This document shows, in pieces, positions 36,197-45,035 of a stretch of DNA of 64,000 bases (position 1 is its first letter; every line of letters starts with the position of its first letter). Below the pieces are notes generated by a model. The model worked only from the letters and a program-made list of their open reading frames with translations. It was not told the origin of the DNA and ran no database searches. The DNA comes from Ignavibacteriota bacterium. Lineage in GTDB: Bacteria > Bacteroidota > Ignavibacteria > Ignavibacteriales > Melioribacteraceae. The stretch spans positions 1,014,001-1,078,000 of the forward strand of contig JADJGF010000001.1 in the NCBI GenBank assembly GCA_016708125.1, written 5' to 3'. A program made the translations under genes and the position numbers.

Positions 36197-36409
36197 TTAA
36201 AAAGGTTTGTTATGTTTTTTCATAACTTCCGTCCATTCTTCCAAACTCAATTGTTCGGCTTCATCAATAAGCATAATGGGAATATCGTCTTCAATTCTAT
36301 ATTTTCTTCGTGTTGCTTTATCAACAGAAATTAAAAAATTTCCTTCAAGAACCAAATCGGCTTTAGTTTCCGGGCAGCACAAAATATCTAATAAATCTTT
36401 GCTCACCAT
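36197..36409 (-). CDS. Trm112/UPF0434-like small protein
   Basis: 70 residues. LLDILCCPETKADLVLEGNF and YRIEDDIPIMLIDEA are the UPF0434/Trm112 signature. The metal site seen in eukaryotic Trm112 is only partly present (Cys-Cys-Pro). Members stabilise methyltransferases or act in unclear housekeeping roles. It is the first gene of the operon leading to clpX, 4 nt from the next gene. Confidence 0.85.
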   Translation of the reverse strand: MVSKDLLDILCCPETKADLVLEGNFLISVDKATRRKYRIEDDIPIMLIDEAEQLSLEEWTEVMKKHNKPF

Positions 36410-36485
36410 AAAATCTCCAAAAGTTTTGTAAATTATATTTTTAAAAATGCCATTAAATATTTATAATACAAAATTTGGAAAATAA

Positions 36486-37043
36486 TTGTTAGATAACCTT
36501 TTTATAAATTTGCCGAGATTGGAAACCGAAAGATTAATTTTGCGTAAAATTGAATATTCGGATCGATTTGATATTTACGAATATGCGAAAAATCCCGAAG
36601 TTGCAAAATATGTTTTGTGGGAAGCGCACAAAAGTGAAATTGATACAATTGCATTTTTAAATTTAATTTACGAAGGTTATAATAAAAACGAACCCGCACC
36701 GTGGGGAATTGAGCTAAAAGAAAATTCTAAAATTATTGGAACGGTTGGTTTTGTAAATTTGAATAAAGAAAATAATTCCGGTGAAATTGGATTTGTTTTA
36801 GCTCAAAAATTTTGGAATAAAGGTTTCGTTTCTGAAGCTGTAAAAAAAATTATTCAGTTTGGATTTGAAGAAATGAAACTTCACAAAATAATTGCAAGGT
36901 GTAAATTAGAAAATATTTCTTCGGAAAAAGTTTTATTAAAATCCGGTTTTATTTTTATAGGAATTTTAAAGGATAATCTATTTATAAAAGGTGAACTTTG
37001 CGATATGAAACTTTTTGAAATTTATAATTCGTTACTTTTTTAA
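36486..37043 (+). CDS. GNAT acetyltransferase (RimJ/RimL type)
   Basis: 185 residues. The opening LPRLETERLILRKIEYSDRFDIYEYAKNPEVAKYV is typical of ribosomal-protein N-acetyltransferases. The acetyl-CoA loop is GEIGFVLAQKFWNKGFVSEAV (Q/R-x-x-G-x-G/A degraded to LAQKFWNKG). The start is TTG at 36486, preceded by GGAAAATAA; no in-frame ATG gives the conserved N-terminus. The substrate is unknown. It is divergent from the Trm112-like gene, sharing a 76-bp promoter region. Confidence 0.85.
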   Translation: MLDNLFINLPRLETERLILRKIEYSDRFDIYEYAKNPEVAKYVLWEAHKSEIDTIAFLNLIYEGYNKNEPAPWGIELKENSKIIGTVGFVNLNKENNSGEIGFVLAQKFWNKGFVSEAVKKIIQFGFEEMKLHKIIARCKLENISSEKVLLKSGFIFIGILKDNLFIKGELCDMKLFEIYNSLLF

Positions 37044-37047
37044 TTTT

Positions 37048-37693
37048 ATGAAAAATGTAAAAGTAAAAATTTGTTGTATTTCAAGTTTGGAAGAAGCTCA
37101 AATAGCAATAGAATTGGGAGCTTCGTCAATTGGATTAGTTTCTGAAATGCCAAGCGGACCGGGAGTTATTGGTGAATCTTTAATTTCAGAAATTGCAAAA
37201 TCAGTTCCGCAAAATATTAATACTTTTTTACTAACCAGTAAACAAAATTCAAAAAAAATTATTGATCAATTAAAAAGATGCAAAACCAATTGTTGATAAT
37301 TTAATTGATGGAATTTATTCGGATATTAGGAATGAAATTCCAAATATAAAAATTGTTCAAGTTTTGCATGTTCAAAATGAAAATAGTATTGATGATGCTC
37401 TGGCAATTGAAAATGATGTTGATGCAATTTTACTCGATTCCGGAAATCAAAGTTTATCAGTAAAAATATTAGGCGGAACCGGAAAAACTCATAATTGGGA
37501 AATTAGTAAATCCATAGTTGAAAATGTAAAAGTTCCGATTTATTTAGCCGGCGGATTAAATTCACAAAATATTATAGAAGCTGTTCAAACCGTTAAACCA
37601 TATGGCGTTGATCTTTGTTCAAGTGTAAGAACGAACGGAAAATTAGATAAACAAAAATTGTTAGAATTTTTCACTAAAATTAATTCGATATAA
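37048..37693 (+). pseudogene. trpF: Phosphoribosylanthranilate isomerase-like gene with a +1 frameshift
   Basis: Two frames cover one TrpF-like protein. The first (from ATG 37048) encodes VKICCISSLEEAQIAIELG with the catalytic-type Cys in KIC and stops at 37294-37296. The second begins PIVDNLIDGIYSDIRNE and carries ILLDSGNQ and GGTGKTHNWE, the active-site Asp and phosphate loop of TrpF. Removing one A from the A5 run at 37272-37276 joins them smoothly as QLKDAKPIVDNLIDG. It is either an assembly error, a real inactivating mutation, or slippage. Even repaired, the protein is divergent (CISS in place of CGIT). No other tryptophan gene is nearby. The ATG lies 4 nt after the GNAT stop. Confidence 0.8.
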
Positions 37694-37696
37694 AAC

Positions 37697-38443
37697 ATGA
37701 GAAAACTTTTTAAAATATTTTCAATCATTCTACTAATTACAATTTCAAATTTTTGTAATTCAAATAATAATGTAAACGGAATTAGCGGAAATATAAAACC
37801 GGTTTCGCAGATAAAAATAAATGTTCCTGAACCATCCGGATTATACTTTGATGAAATTACAAATTCACTTTGGACAGTCAGTGATGAATCGAGTAAAATT
37901 TATCAAATTAATTTTGATGGAGAAGTTTTAAATTCATTTTCATTAAATGGATTTGATCTTGAAGGAATTACTTTTCTTAACGATACAACTATTGTAACAA
38001 TTTTAGAAAGAACTCGCGAAGTTGTATTTTTGCATATCAACGGAAAAGAAATTAAAAGATTTTCACTAAATATTTATGGAAAACCAAATTCGGGATTTGA
38101 AGGAATTGAGTACAATTCTATAAATAATCATTTATATATTGTTAATGAAAAAAGCCCGTGTTTATTGATTGAGACAGATTTAGATGGAAATATTATTTCA
38201 CAAAATAAAATTGATTTTGCAAAAGATCTTTCCGGATTGTGTTACGATAAAACTAAAAATGAACTTTGGATAATCAGCGATGAAAGTAAAGCGGTTTTCA
38301 AATGTTCAACTGAAGGAAAATTAATTCAAAAATATGATGTTGGTATAAAACAGATTGAGGGAATTGCAATTAATTTTTCTCAAAATAAATTATATATAAT
38401 TTCTGATCCGGAAGAAACTCTTTACATTTTTAATCTGCCATGA
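37697..38443 (+). CDS. SdiA-regulated (YjiK)-type beta-propeller protein
   Basis: 248 residues with an N-terminal signal (MRKLFKIFSIILLITISNF), so exported. Propeller blades repeat the pattern EPSGLYFDEITNSLWTVSDE, DLEGITFLND, GFEGIEYNSINNHLYIVNE, DLSGLCYDKTKNELWIISDE and QIEGIAINFSQNKLYIISDP; that is five to six blades. This is the SdiA-regulated family layout; the role is unknown, possibly phosphodiesterase-like or ligand binding. Its last 4 nt overlap the next gene, so they are coupled. Confidence 0.8.
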   Translation: MRKLFKIFSIILLITISNFCNSNNNVNGISGNIKPVSQIKINVPEPSGLYFDEITNSLWTVSDESSKIYQINFDGEVLNSFSLNGFDLEGITFLNDTTIVTILERTREVVFLHINGKEIKRFSLNIYGKPNSGFEGIEYNSINNHLYIVNEKSPCLLIETDLDGNIISQNKIDFAKDLSGLCYDKTKNELWIISDESKAVFKCSTEGKLIQKYDVGIKQIEGIAINFSQNKLYIISDPEETLYIFNLP

Positions 38444-39279
38444 AAAAAATTGTAATTTCAATTTTAGCAATTCTGTTTTTATTATTTCTGTTTTTATTTT
38501 GGGGCGGAAAAGTTTACACAAAATATACAATCAATTCTGAAATTGATGAATTAAGAAGTTCAGTAAATTTCAAAAACAAAAAAATATTTTACTTCTCACA
38601 AATTGAAAATCAGCCAAAATTAATTAAGAAATATTTCAAAACTGTAATTGATGATAGCTCTCAAATACCTAATTTTATTACACTAAATCAATCCGGTGAA
38701 ATTAAAACAGAAGAAAATTCAAATTGGTTGAAAATAAAATCAGCAGAATATTTTACAACTCAAAAACCTAATTTATTGTTGGATGCGGAAATTGGAAATT
38801 CAAAATTTTTCTGGATTGAAATTGTTGACAGCTATTTGAAAAGTAAAGGGAATACTTTGATTAAAATAAACTCAAGTGTTACCATTGGTGATTCTTGGGG
38901 AATTGAAATTGATAAATCAAATTTGTTTAAATATTTATCTGAAGCGGTTTATTTTCCTTCTTCACTTTTACCAAGTGAAAATTTAATTTGGAATATTCTC
39001 GATTCAAATATTGCTGAAATAAAATTTACTAATTCCAAAACTTCGGTTGTTGCAAAATTATTTTTCAGTGAAAATGAAACAATTAACAAAATTGAAACAT
39101 TAGATAAATTCCGACCAATGAATGACAATTATAAAGAATCACTTTTTACAATTTATTTTTCTGATTATAAAAAATATAATTCGTTTTTAATTCCAACTTA
39201 TTGCGAAGTTGAATGGGAATTAGAAAAAGGTAAATTCAAATTTGGAAAATTTAAAATAGACAATATTAAATATGAGTAA
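38440..39279 (+). CDS. DUF6544-like membrane-anchored protein
   Basis: 279 residues. One N-terminal membrane segment (MKKIVISILAILFLLFLFLFWGG) is followed by a soluble domain. Landmarks are LPSENLIWNILDSNIAEIKF and FLIPTYCEVEWELEKGKFKFGKFKI, which I associate with the DUF6544 (formerly DUF6920) family. No function is known. It overlaps the preceding gene by 4 nt and the following gene by 8 nt, so it is the middle member of a translationally coupled trio. Confidence 0.7.
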   Translation: MKKIVISILAILFLLFLFLFWGGKVYTKYTINSEIDELRSSVNFKNKKIFYFSQIENQPKLIKKYFKTVIDDSSQIPNFITLNQSGEIKTEENSNWLKIKSAEYFTTQKPNLLLDAEIGNSKFFWIEIVDSYLKSKGNTLIKINSSVTIGDSWGIEIDKSNLFKYLSEAVYFPSSLLPSENLIWNILDSNIAEIKFTNSKTSVVAKLFFSENETINKIETLDKFRPMNDNYKESLFTIYFSDYKKYNSFLIPTYCEVEWELEKGKFKFGKFKIDNIKYE

Positions 39280-39958
39280 AGAATTTTCTGTCGATGAAAT
39301 AATTAAAATCCTTAGGCACAATAAAAATCCAAAAAATGTTGAAGGAATGGCAAAGTTTGGAATCAATCCAGAATTTGCTTTGGGAATTTCAATGCCATTT
39401 CTTAGAAATTTAGGAAAGCAAATTGGGAAAAATCACAATCTTGCAATTGAATTTTGGAAAACAAAAATTCATGAAGCACAAATTCTTGCAACAATTATTG
39501 ATGATCCAAAACTTGTAACAAAATCACAAATGAATTCTTGGGTGAAAGATTTTAATTCGTGGGATTTGTGCGATCAATGCTGCATGAATTTATTCCGCAA
39601 AAGTGAATTTGCATTTGAAAAATCTTTAGAGTGGCTGGAACGAAAAGAAGAATTTGTAAAACGCGCCGGTTTTGCTTTAGCTGCAACTTTAGCAGTTCAT
39701 TCAAAATATTTAACAAATGAAGATTTTGAAATTTATTTGCAAAAGATTATTGAAAAATCTGATGACGAAAGAAATTTTGTCAAGAAAGCAGTCAATTGGG
39801 CTTTGCGTCAAATTGGGAAAAGAAATATTTATCTAAATAAAAAAGCAATTGAAGTTTCCGAAAAATTAATAAATTCAAAATCCAAATCTGCAAAATGGAT
39901 TGGGAAAGATGCGCTGAAAGAATTAACTTCAGAAAAAATTTTAGTTAGAATATCTTAA
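39272..39958 (+). CDS. AlkD-like DNA alkylation repair glycosylase
   Basis: 228 residues, all-helical HEAT-like repeats. The motif FNSWDLCDQCCMN matches the W-D-x-x-D active-site stretch of AlkD, and KRAGFALAATLAVH and FVKKAVNWALRQIGKRN are further family segments. It excises N3- and N7-alkyl purines without base flipping (family knowledge). It overlaps the DUF6544-like gene by 8 nt. The next gene is convergent and its end overlaps this stop codon by 4 nt (39955-39958). Confidence 0.88.
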   Translation: MSKEFSVDEIIKILRHNKNPKNVEGMAKFGINPEFALGISMPFLRNLGKQIGKNHNLAIEFWKTKIHEAQILATIIDDPKLVTKSQMNSWVKDFNSWDLCDQCCMNLFRKSEFAFEKSLEWLERKEEFVKRAGFALAATLAVHSKYLTNEDFEIYLQKIIEKSDDERNFVKKAVNWALRQIGKRNIYLNKKAIEVSEKLINSKSKSAKWIGKDALKELTSEKILVRIS

Positions 39959-40212
39959 TCTAAACTCAGCTCGACCAATTTGGAACTTACTCCGGGTAAA
40001 ACTGCAACTTTTCTGGAAAGCTCATTTTTCTGTTCTTCGGTTCCATGTAATTCCAAAATTAACAAACCTTCATCACTGCAATTTTCCATTACGCCATCGT
40101 GAATTCCCAATCTGGTTTTAATAATACAGCCCCAGCCGGTTAAAATTTGCTGAACTTTTACAGCCGATTCTTTTCTGTTTCCAACTAAAATTAATAAAAT
40201 TGATTTTGCCAT
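39955..40212 (-). CDS. Small ACT-like protein (TM1266 / hydrogenase-regulator type)
   Basis: 85 residues. The pattern is a ferredoxin-like beta-alpha-beta fold: SILLILVGNRKESAVKVQQILTGWGCIIKTRLGIHDG, then LLILELHGTEEQKNELSRKV and LPGVSSKLVEL. This matches the ACT-like putative iron-only hydrogenase system regulators (TM1266 type), where a GxH/GxP segment precedes the second strand. No hydrogenase gene is in the window, so the role is open. Its stop overlaps the AlkD-like stop on the other strand. Confidence 0.65.
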   Translation of the reverse strand: MAKSILLILVGNRKESAVKVQQILTGWGCIIKTRLGIHDGVMENCSDEGLLILELHGTEEQKNELSRKVAVLPGVSSKLVELSLD

Positions 40213-40324
40213 TTTTTTACCAAATTGTTTTACAATCGTAAAAATAATTAACTAAAAAATAATATTTAACAAATATTTCTTTTATATTTTAAGCACATGT
40301 AAATTCTTATTTAGGAATTTAGCT

Positions 40325-40504
40325 ATGATAAATGTGATTGAAACCGAAAGCGAAAATCCAATTTGTCCTTATTGCAATAATGAATTAAAAAGTGTTTTTG
40401 CGAGAAGAGTAGAATCAACTTTAGGAGTAAGATTTATTTACTTTTGCCAATTTTGTAAAAAAGTTTTAGGAGTTTCACATCGCAAAGGATTTTGGATGGG
40501 ATAA
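40325..40504 (+). CDS. Small zinc-ribbon protein
   Basis: 59 residues, running from ATG 40325 to TAA 40502-40504. Two CxxC pairs (CPYC near residue 14 and CQFC near residue 41) separated by 23 residues make a zinc ribbon likely. The N-terminus is acidic and the C-terminus basic (VSHRKGFWMG). TTAGGA upstream is a plausible ribosome-binding site. It stands alone between a minus-strand gene and the ABC operon. Function is unknown. Confidence 0.6.
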   Translation: MINVIETESENPICPYCNNELKSVFARRVESTLGVRFIYFCQFCKKVLGVSHRKGFWMG

Positions 40505-40576
40505 AATTTATTTAATTCTGAAACTTTAAAAATCTAAAAACGTTAAAAAAAAAATTATAAATAAAATGAAAAAAAT

Positions 40577-41503
40577 ATGAACGCACTCGAAGTAAAAAAT
40601 CTTACCAAAACTTTTGATGGAATTACAGCCGTCAATAACGCTTCCTTTGAAGTTCCCGAAGGTTCGATCTTTGGTTTAATTGGAAGAAACGGAGCTGGAA
40701 AAACAACAACAATCAGAATGATGATGAATATTTACTTGCCGGATTCCGGCGAAGTAATTTTGCGCGGAACAAAAGTAGGACAAGAATTTAAAAACAAAGT
40801 CGGTTATCTCCCCGAAGAACGCGGACTTTACAAAAAAATGAAAGTTTTAGATACACTTTTATTCTTTGCAGAAATTAAAGGTAAGTTGGGAAAAGATGTT
40901 ACGAAAAAAGCATTAAATTATTTGGATAGATTTGAATTGCTTGATAGAAAAGAAGCAAAGGTTGAAGATTTGTCAAAAGGTAATCAACAAAAAGTTCAAT
41001 TCATTTCTACAATTTTGCATGATCCGGAATTTATAATTTTGGATGAACCATTTTCTGGTTTGGATCCGATTAACACAAATCTACTAAAAGAAATTATTCT
41101 TGAAGAAAAGAAAAAAAATAAAGTAATAATTCTTTCAACTCACTTAATGGATTTTGCGGAAAAAATGTGTGATCATATTGCAATGATTGATCACGGAAAT
41201 ATTATTCTAAACGGCTCATTGAAAAGTATAAAACAAAAATATGCACAGAAAAATGTTAGCTTAACTTACGAAGGCGACATTTCATTTTTGCATAATCATC
41301 CAATAATCGATAAAATTTCTGATTACGGAAACACAATTGGAATAAGGGTGAAAGACACTTCGCAAATTCAGCAAATATTAAAATTGCTTGTTGAAAAAAA
41401 TATTATTGTAAAAAATTTTAACGCAAATGAAATTTCACTTCAAGAAATTTTTATTGAATTAGCCGGAAAAGAAGATGATGTTTTGGAGGTAAAAAATGTT
41501 TAA
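40577..41503 (+). CDS. ABC transporter ATP-binding protein (NatA type)
   Basis: 308 residues. Walker A is GRNGAGKTTTIR, the signature is LSKGNQQKVQF, Walker B is FIILDEPFSGLDP, and the switch His is in ILSTHLMDFAEK. A C-terminal extension of about 80 residues follows the core, as in NatA-type ABC-2 exporters. It energises the membrane protein encoded next, with an 8-nt gene overlap. The substrate is unknown; NatAB exports Na+, while others export lipids or drugs. Confidence 0.93.
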   Translation: MNALEVKNLTKTFDGITAVNNASFEVPEGSIFGLIGRNGAGKTTTIRMMMNIYLPDSGEVILRGTKVGQEFKNKVGYLPEERGLYKKMKVLDTLLFFAEIKGKLGKDVTKKALNYLDRFELLDRKEAKVEDLSKGNQQKVQFISTILHDPEFIILDEPFSGLDPINTNLLKEIILEEKKKNKVIILSTHLMDFAEKMCDHIAMIDHGNIILNGSLKSIKQKYAQKNVSLTYEGDISFLHNHPIIDKISDYGNTIGIRVKDTSQIQQILKLLVEKNIIVKNFNANEISLQEIFIELAGKEDDVLEVKNV

Positions 41504-42764
41504 CTACAGAATTATCGGTTTACTAAAAAGAGAACTAAAAGAAAAATTACTTTCCAAAACATTTATTATAATGACGTTGGCTATACCAGCATTTATGATT
41601 TTAATTATGGGAATGCAGGCTCTTCTATTTTCTTATGATGGAGATGAAAATACAAAATTAGAGTTAATTACCGAATCTCAAGAACTGACACAAAATTTCA
41701 AATCTGATTTTGAAGAATTACCTTTCATAAAAAATAATTATTATGACTTTGAATATTCTACGAAATCCAAAAACGAATTGAGAAAATATTTGGAAGAAAA
41801 GAAATCAGATTTACTTGATGAAAAATTATCGGCTATAATTTTTATTTCTGATTCCTCAAAAAGCACAAAAAATGTTGAGTATTATTCTAAAACTCCAAAC
41901 AATACAACAATAACAGAAAAGTTAGGCGGATATATTAATAAAGTTTTGGTAAATAATTATTTTCAGCATAAAAATTTATCTGAAACTGATTTAGATTTTG
42001 CCCGCTCAAGAGTTGATTTTTCGGGATTTAAAGTTTCTGAAGACCAAGAAATTGCAGAAGAAGGTTACGGAAATTTGGTACTTTCTTATCTTTTCACATT
42101 TTTACTTTACATAAGTCTTTTAATGATGGGACAAATGACAATGCAATCTGTGATGGAAGAAAAAAGCAGCAGAGTTGCTGAAGTTTTACTTTCTTCTGTT
42201 GGCAGTAAAGAATTAATGACCGGAAAAATTTTAGGTTCTTCAATAACCGGAGTTTTCCAAATGGCAGTTTGGTTAATTCCGTTAATTCTTGTAACCTTTA
42301 CAACAATTTTTACACTTCCACAAGATTTTAGCTTCAGCATTTCTGTCGGTCAAATTTTGTATTTACTATTTAATTACTTTTTAGGATTAGTAACATTCTT
42401 AGGATTGTTCGCAATGATTGGATCGATATTTGAAAATTCACAAGATGCACAATCGGGAATGTGGCCGGTGATGATGTTAATAATGATTCCTTTTTTCATT
42501 TCAATGTCGTTGGTTAAAAATCCAGCAAGTCCAATAGCGGTCGGGGCTTCAATGTTTCCATTTGCTTCAATTATTGTAATGCCGGCTAGAATGACAATTG
42601 TTGATGTTCCAATTTGGCAATTTGCTGTCTCAATAATTGTAAGTATTGCTACAATTATTGCAATATTTCCTTTTGCCGGAAAAATATTTAGAGTAGGAAT
42701 ATTGCGCACCGGTAAAAAACCAACTTGGGGCGAAGTTGTTAAATGGCTAAAGTATAAATATTAA
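41496..42764 (+). CDS. ABC-2 type permease (NatB-like)
   Basis: 422 residues. One N-terminal membrane helix (TFIIMTLAIPAFMILIMG) is followed by a large extracytoplasmic region (about 45-185) and then five to six helices in the C-terminal half. The conserved MEEKSSRVAEVLLSSVGSKELMTGKILG stretch is diagnostic of ABC-2 permeases of the NatB/YhaP group. It pairs with the overlapping ATPase gene. Confidence 0.92.
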   Translation: MFNYRIIGLLKRELKEKLLSKTFIIMTLAIPAFMILIMGMQALLFSYDGDENTKLELITESQELTQNFKSDFEELPFIKNNYYDFEYSTKSKNELRKYLEEKKSDLLDEKLSAIIFISDSSKSTKNVEYYSKTPNNTTITEKLGGYINKVLVNNYFQHKNLSETDLDFARSRVDFSGFKVSEDQEIAEEGYGNLVLSYLFTFLLYISLLMMGQMTMQSVMEEKSSRVAEVLLSSVGSKELMTGKILGSSITGVFQMAVWLIPLILVTFTTIFTLPQDFSFSISVGQILYLLFNYFLGLVTFLGLFAMIGSIFENSQDAQSGMWPVMMLIMIPFFISMSLVKNPASPIAVGASMFPFASIIVMPARMTIVDVPIWQFAVSIIVSIATIIAIFPFAGKIFRVGILRTGKKPTWGEVVKWLKYKY

Positions 42765-42770
42765 TTTTTA

Positions 42771-43403
42771 ATGAAAAATCCTTGGCTGGAAATTGATTTA
42801 TATGATTATGAAAATCATATGTCACTTTCAGATATTGCACAAGCACAATATCTTTCAACTGTTTTTGAAAATGCGTTAAAAAAATTCCAGCCAAATTCTG
42901 TAGCAATTGTTGGTTGTTCCGGAGGAAATGGTTTAGAAAAAATTGATACAAAAAAGATAGAAAGAATAGTCTGCGTTGATATTAATTTTAATTACTTAAA
43001 AATCGCCAAAGAAAGATTCGAAAATTCATTTAAAAGTAGCGAATTTATTTGTGCAGATATTTGTTCTGCAGAATGTAAATTTGAATCGGTTGATTTGGTT
43101 TTTGCTGGACTAATTTTTGAATATTTAGATTTTCAAAATGCAATTTCCAACCTTAAAAAACTTATTAACCCAAACGGATATTTAGCAATAGTTTTGCAAC
43201 TTCTGAGTGACTCAATTCCAGAAGTTACACCAAGTAAGTTTAAAAGTCTTGAAAAATTACAAGATATATTTGCTTTTATTCCAATTCAAAAATTCAAAGA
43301 ATTTATTTTAGAAAATAATTTTCATTTATGTGCTGAAAATATTACAAAGTTAAAATCCGGAAAATCATTTCATGAATTAGTATTTCAATATTTAACAAAA
43401 TAA
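42771..43403 (+). CDS. Class I SAM-dependent methyltransferase
   Basis: 210 residues. Motif I is VAIVGCSGGNGLEKID, the ribose-binding acidic residue follows in VCVDINFNYL, and the post-motif segment is SVDLVFAGLIFEYLDF with NPNGYLAIVLQ. The fold is clear but the substrate is not. It starts 6 nt after the permease gene, so it is probably in the same transcript. The gene downstream is separated by 158 bp with no gene inside. Confidence 0.85.
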   Translation: MKNPWLEIDLYDYENHMSLSDIAQAQYLSTVFENALKKFQPNSVAIVGCSGGNGLEKIDTKKIERIVCVDINFNYLKIAKERFENSFKSSEFICADICSAECKFESVDLVFAGLIFEYLDFQNAISNLKKLINPNGYLAIVLQLLSDSIPEVTPSKFKSLEKLQDIFAFIPIQKFKEFILENNFHLCAENITKLKSGKSFHELVFQYLTK

Positions 43404-43561
43404 ATCCCAACAAAATTTCAATAAAAATTCTATCCATAATATTTACTTTTTATAAATGAAAAAAATTAAATGTGAAATAAAAGAAGTAAAATTTTATGAT
43501 TTGGAACATTTTGATTTTTAGTTAAGTTAAATTAGAAAATAATTTTCAACATGGAGATTTT

Positions 43562-44920
43562 ATGAAAATCACATCACTAATAATAATATCATTAATTTTG
43601 GGAATGGTAATGCAAACTTCTGCGCAAGAATCAAATCAAAAAGAAATTGCTGTAACGGTTTACAATAGTAATTTAGGTGTAATTAAGGATACAAGAAATA
43701 TTAAACTAAACTCCGGAAAATCAGAAATTTCCATTACTGATGTTGCACAATTTATTGATCCGACAACGGTTCACATCAAATTTGATGGAGAAGTTTTAGA
43801 ACAAAATTACCAATATGATTTAGTTGATTTAAACAAAATCTTAAAAAAATATATTGATAAAAATATTCAACTAATAAATGAAAATAATGAATTGGTGGAA
43901 GGAAAATTATTATCTGCTCTAGGAAATCAAATTGTTCTTGAAAATAAGGAAGGCGGATTAATAATGCTGCCAAGCACTGAAAAGTACAGATTCAATGTTG
44001 GTTCATTGCCCGAAGGTTTAATTACTAAACCAACTTTGGTTTGGCAGTTGAATTCAAATAAATCCGGTAATCAAGATGTTGAAATTTCTTATCAAACTCG
44101 CGGAATGAATTGGCATGCAGAATATGTTGCGGTTTTAAATGAAGATGATACAAAACTTGATTTGAATGCCTGGGTAAGCATTGAAAATAATTCGGGTTCA
44201 ACATATAAAAATGCAAAATTGAAATTAGTGGCTGGTGATGTTAACAGAGTTCAAGATCAAAGACCAATGTACAAAGGAAGAGAATTAACAAGTTCAGTAA
44301 TGATGGCTGACGAAGCTCAATTTGTAGAAAAGGAATTTTTTGAATATCACATCTATAATTTACAGCGACCAACAACTTTGGCACAAAATGAAACTAAGCA
44401 AATTTCACTTTTCGAAGCTAAAAATGTAGATGCAAAAAAGAAATATTTTTATAATTCACATGGTTATAATTCTAACGGAAAAGTAAATGTTATAATTGAA
44501 TTTCAGAATAAGGAAGATCAAAAACTTGGCGTTCCAATGCCGAAAGGAAAAGTTAGAGTTAATAAGTCGGATGGTGAATCAATTGAATTTATTGGCGAAG
44601 ATCAAATTGATCATACACCAAAAAATGAAACTATAAAATTAAAAATCGGCGATGCATTTGATATTGTTGCCGAAGAAACTCAAACCGATCATAAACAAAT
44701 TACTGATAGAGTTTATGAGCAAACTTTTGAAGTAAAATTAAAAAATAGAAAAAAAGAAAATGTTGAAATTGAAGTAGAAAGATATTTGGGATTAAATTGG
44801 GAAATTCTAAACAGTTCAATTGAATATAAAAAGAAAAATGCTCAAACAATTACATTTAAAGTTTCGGTTAAAGCCAATGCAGAAACAACTTTAACTTATA
44901 AAGTGAGATATACAAATTAA
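43562..44920 (+). CDS. Exported DUF4139 domain protein
   Basis: 452 residues with a signal peptide (MKITSLIIISLILGMVMQTSAQ). The N-terminal part EIAVTVYNSNLGVIKDTRNIKL and the C-terminal part EFFEYHIYNLQRPTTLAQNETKQISLF (split over the domain) match DUF4139 proteins; VSYQTRGMNWHAEYVA-type sequence (ISYQTRGMNWHAEYVAVL) is the core. The mature protein is beta-rich. The role is unknown, though members are common as secreted proteins in Bacteroidota. A GGAGATTTT ribosome-binding stretch precedes the ATG. Confidence 0.83.
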   Translation: MKITSLIIISLILGMVMQTSAQESNQKEIAVTVYNSNLGVIKDTRNIKLNSGKSEISITDVAQFIDPTTVHIKFDGEVLEQNYQYDLVDLNKILKKYIDKNIQLINENNELVEGKLLSALGNQIVLENKEGGLIMLPSTEKYRFNVGSLPEGLITKPTLVWQLNSNKSGNQDVEISYQTRGMNWHAEYVAVLNEDDTKLDLNAWVSIENNSGSTYKNAKLKLVAGDVNRVQDQRPMYKGRELTSSVMMADEAQFVEKEFFEYHIYNLQRPTTLAQNETKQISLFEAKNVDAKKKYFYNSHGYNSNGKVNVIIEFQNKEDQKLGVPMPKGKVRVNKSDGESIEFIGEDQIDHTPKNETIKLKIGDAFDIVAEETQTDHKQITDRVYEQTFEVKLKNRKKENVEIEVERYLGLNWEILNSSIEYKKKNAQTITFKVSVKANAETTLTYKVRYTN

Positions 44921-44937
44921 ATTTGTTCTTTAGGAAA

Positions 44938-45000
44938 ATAGCACTTAGATTAAAAGAAGATCAGTGAAAATCTGTTTAATCCGTTTGATCTGAGTGCTAT
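44938..45000. repeat. Long imperfect inverted repeat between convergent genes
   Basis: ATAGCACTTAGAT (44938-44950) pairs with ATCTGAGTGCTAT (44988-45000), 12 of 13 positions; inside it GATTAAA (44948-44954) pairs with TTTAATC (44974-44980). It lies 17 bp after the DUF4139 stop and 35 bp before the amylase stop. It could be a two-way terminator or a dispersed element. Confidence 0.65.
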
Positions 45001-45035
45001 ATTTCTATATCAATGATTTGGGATTAAAATTCAAA

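Noticed and set aside
43456..43521. Short frame MKKIKCEIKEVKFYDLEHFDF before the DUF4139 gene
   Set aside because: Only 21 codons, no recognisable family, and no clear ribosome-binding site; likely chance in AT-rich DNA.
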